This document shows positions 6,802-7,623 of a stretch of DNA of 7,623 nt, in pieces. Source of the DNA: an uncultured Phycisphaerales bacterium. Lineage in GTDB: Bacteria; Planctomycetota; Phycisphaerae; WQYP01. The notes beneath the pieces were generated by a model. That model saw nothing but the letters and a program-made list of their open reading frames with translations. It had not been told where the DNA came from and did not search any database. The translations under genes were made by a program, and so were the position numbers. The stretch lies in assembly GCA_937901265.1 (NCBI GenBank), contig CALCHA010000509.1:1-7623 (forward strand). Direction: 5' to 3'. Within the stretch, counting starts at the first letter, position 1, and each line of letters starts with the position of its first letter.

Positions 6802-7458
6802 TCAGGAGGCTTGGGTGCGGCGGCGATTTAGAAGGAACATGACTCCCAGTCCGACTACGGCGAGCGTTGCCGGCTCGGGGACTGCGGCGATGCTTACCGT
6901 GGCGATCGCCTGGCTGGTGTCGATGGAAAAGTTCTCCGGCGAGGGGTTGTAGTCACCGATGCCGTTGAGTTGAAAAGGGTGCCCGACACCCCCGGGATAG
7001 ACGCTCAGACCCGCCGAAACCGATGCGGGACTGCCCGGAACGGTCGCCGCCAGGGCCTGTACCTGCAGGGTGAACAGAGGAACCGACGTATTCACCGCCA
7101 CGCCCGGGGCATCGAAAACGCCGCTGATTCCCCAGAGCGCGCCGGAGCCCGCATCGGGCGTGCCGGCACTGAACGTGCTGGTCGGTGGCAACAGGGAGGC
7201 CACGCCGAGGATTTTCAGGTGGGCGGTATCGAGCGTAAAAAGGTCGAGGTCGTAGGAGAGGATGCCATTGCTGGCGAGGCCGTTGTTAACCTGGGCAGAG
7301 ACGGTGACGGTGAGGATGTCGCCGACGTTGGCGGTGGGCTGGCTGATGGTGGTGGTGAGAAGGACGGTGGGGGGGGCGGTCTGGGCGTCAACGACACCGC
7401 TGAAAGCAGCGATGGCGCAGGCAATTAGCGCTGATAAGCAGAAAGGTTGAGGCCGCAT
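6802..7458 (-). CDS. PEP-CTERM sorting-domain protein, cohesin-like body
   Basis: A 218-residue exported protein. Residues 1-25 form a signal peptide: MRPQPF, a hydrophobic core CLSALIACAIAAFSGVV, and a likely cut after VDA. Residues 192-218 are a PEP-CTERM tail: VPEPATL, a hydrophobic span AVVGLGVMFLL and NRRR, which in this family is processed by an exosortase. The body (about 30-180) is all-beta in character, with VGDILTVTVSAQV, ILSYDLDLFTLDTAHLKILGV and PLFTLQVQA, resembling the cohesin fold (G-D-x-hydrophobic strand, Y-D-x-D-L-x-F/Y, a late L-F-x-hydrophobic strand). The frame extends to a GTG at 7506, but I chose the ATG at 7458 because it puts the signal peptide at the N-terminus and has GGAG about 10 nt upstream. 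The cohesin-like call is inferred; the sorting signals are clear. No exosortase gene is in the window. Confidence 0.9.
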   Translation of the reverse strand: MRPQPFCLSALIACAIAAFSGVVDAQTAPPTVLLTTTISQPTANVGDILTVTVSAQVNNGLASNGILSYDLDLFTLDTAHLKILGVASLLPPTSTFSAGTPDAGSGALWGISGVFDAPGVAVNTSVPLFTLQVQALAATVPGSPASVSAGLSVYPGGVGHPFQLNGIGDYNPSPENFSIDTSQAIATVSIAAVPEPATLAVVGLGVMFLLNRRRTQAS

Positions 7459-7532
7459 GAGGGGCGCACTCCGGTCGGCGCGGCAGGGCACAGGGAACGG
7501 TCTCACGAATCGCCGCGGAAAGATATGAGCGA

Positions 7533-7561
7533 AACGTACCCCACGGTTGCCTTTGGGGCAA
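7533..7561 (-). promoter_or_regulatory. Tentative promoter of the PEP-CTERM gene
   Basis: TTGCCC (7561-7556) and TACGTT (7538-7533) are 17 bp apart and would give a leader of about 70 nt before the ATG at 7458. The -10 match is modest. A small hairpin, TTGCC-CCAAA-GGCAA, overlaps the -35 box (7561-7547). Confidence 0.3.
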
Positions 7562-7564
7562 GAA

Positions 7565-7601
7565 ATATCTCGGAGATTGTGGCAAAAGCGTCGATATCTC
7601 G
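7565..7601 (-). repeat. Direct octamer pair CGAGATAT upstream of the PEP-CTERM promoter
   Basis: CGAGATAT occurs at 7601-7594 and again at 7572-7565 on the minus strand, start to start 29 bp, close to three helical turns. Both copies lie just upstream of the tentative -35 box, where an activator could bind. Two copies of an 8-mer may also be chance. Confidence 0.3.
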
Positions 7602-7623
7602 ACTTTTCTGCCCGTGACTGTCA

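Noticed and set aside
6970..7428. Plus-strand open frame of 152 codons opposite the PEP-CTERM gene
   Set aside because: It is antisense to a gene with a clear signal peptide and sorting tail, and its Gly/Asp/Arg-rich product shows no domain.
7459..7506. Longer form of the PEP-CTERM protein from GTG at 7506
   Set aside because: It adds 16 Arg/Pro-rich residues ahead of a good signal peptide, has no Shine-Dalgarno, and would bury the signal sequence.

Overview
The window reads almost entirely on the minus strand and holds two genes that both look secreted. It is GC-rich. It carries a PEP-CTERM sorting tail, an N-terminal LEPR-XLL-like motif, a very long beta-strand repeat protein, and CARDB and Ig-like modules. 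That mix is typical of the Planctomycetota/Verrucomicrobiota group. I cannot tell the two apart from this sequence, and no taxonomic marker gene is present.

Layout, in direction of transcription (right to left): positions 7623-7459 are upstream DNA with a tentative promoter and a repeated octamer. Positions 7458-6802 encode a 218-residue PEP-CTERM protein with a signal peptide and a cohesin-like body. A hairpin plus T-run at 6784-6756 looks like its intrinsic terminator. A short leader follows, with a GAGG ribosome binding site at 6680-6677. From 6671 to the left edge one uninterrupted frame encodes at least 2223 residues of a giant surface or extracellular protein whose 3' end is outside the window. 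I read this frame codon by codon and found no stop and no frameshift.

The giant protein runs: an arginine-rich N-terminus ending in LETRLLLS (residues 41-48); a W-rich entry segment (52-80); five complete tandem repeats of 185-187 residues plus a shortened sixth (152 to about 1204); a closing beta-rich module (about 1205-1390); a CARDB domain (1394-1520); three Ig-like domains, each ending in an Asp/Asn-rich loop and DAY (1521-1867); then two more CARDB domains and the start of another (1871-2223). This looks like a long repetitive stalk followed by adhesion-type modules. Function is inferred from domain families only; no catalytic motif was seen.

The most unusual signals are the regular 555-561 bp in-frame repeat, and a reversal of synonymous third-base preference along the giant gene, from C-ending codons near the 5' end to G-ending codons near the left edge. 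The long plus-strand open frames, including one of 1258 codons, are codon-aligned antisense shadows of the giant gene. No mobile element, CRISPR array, tRNA or rRNA was seen.
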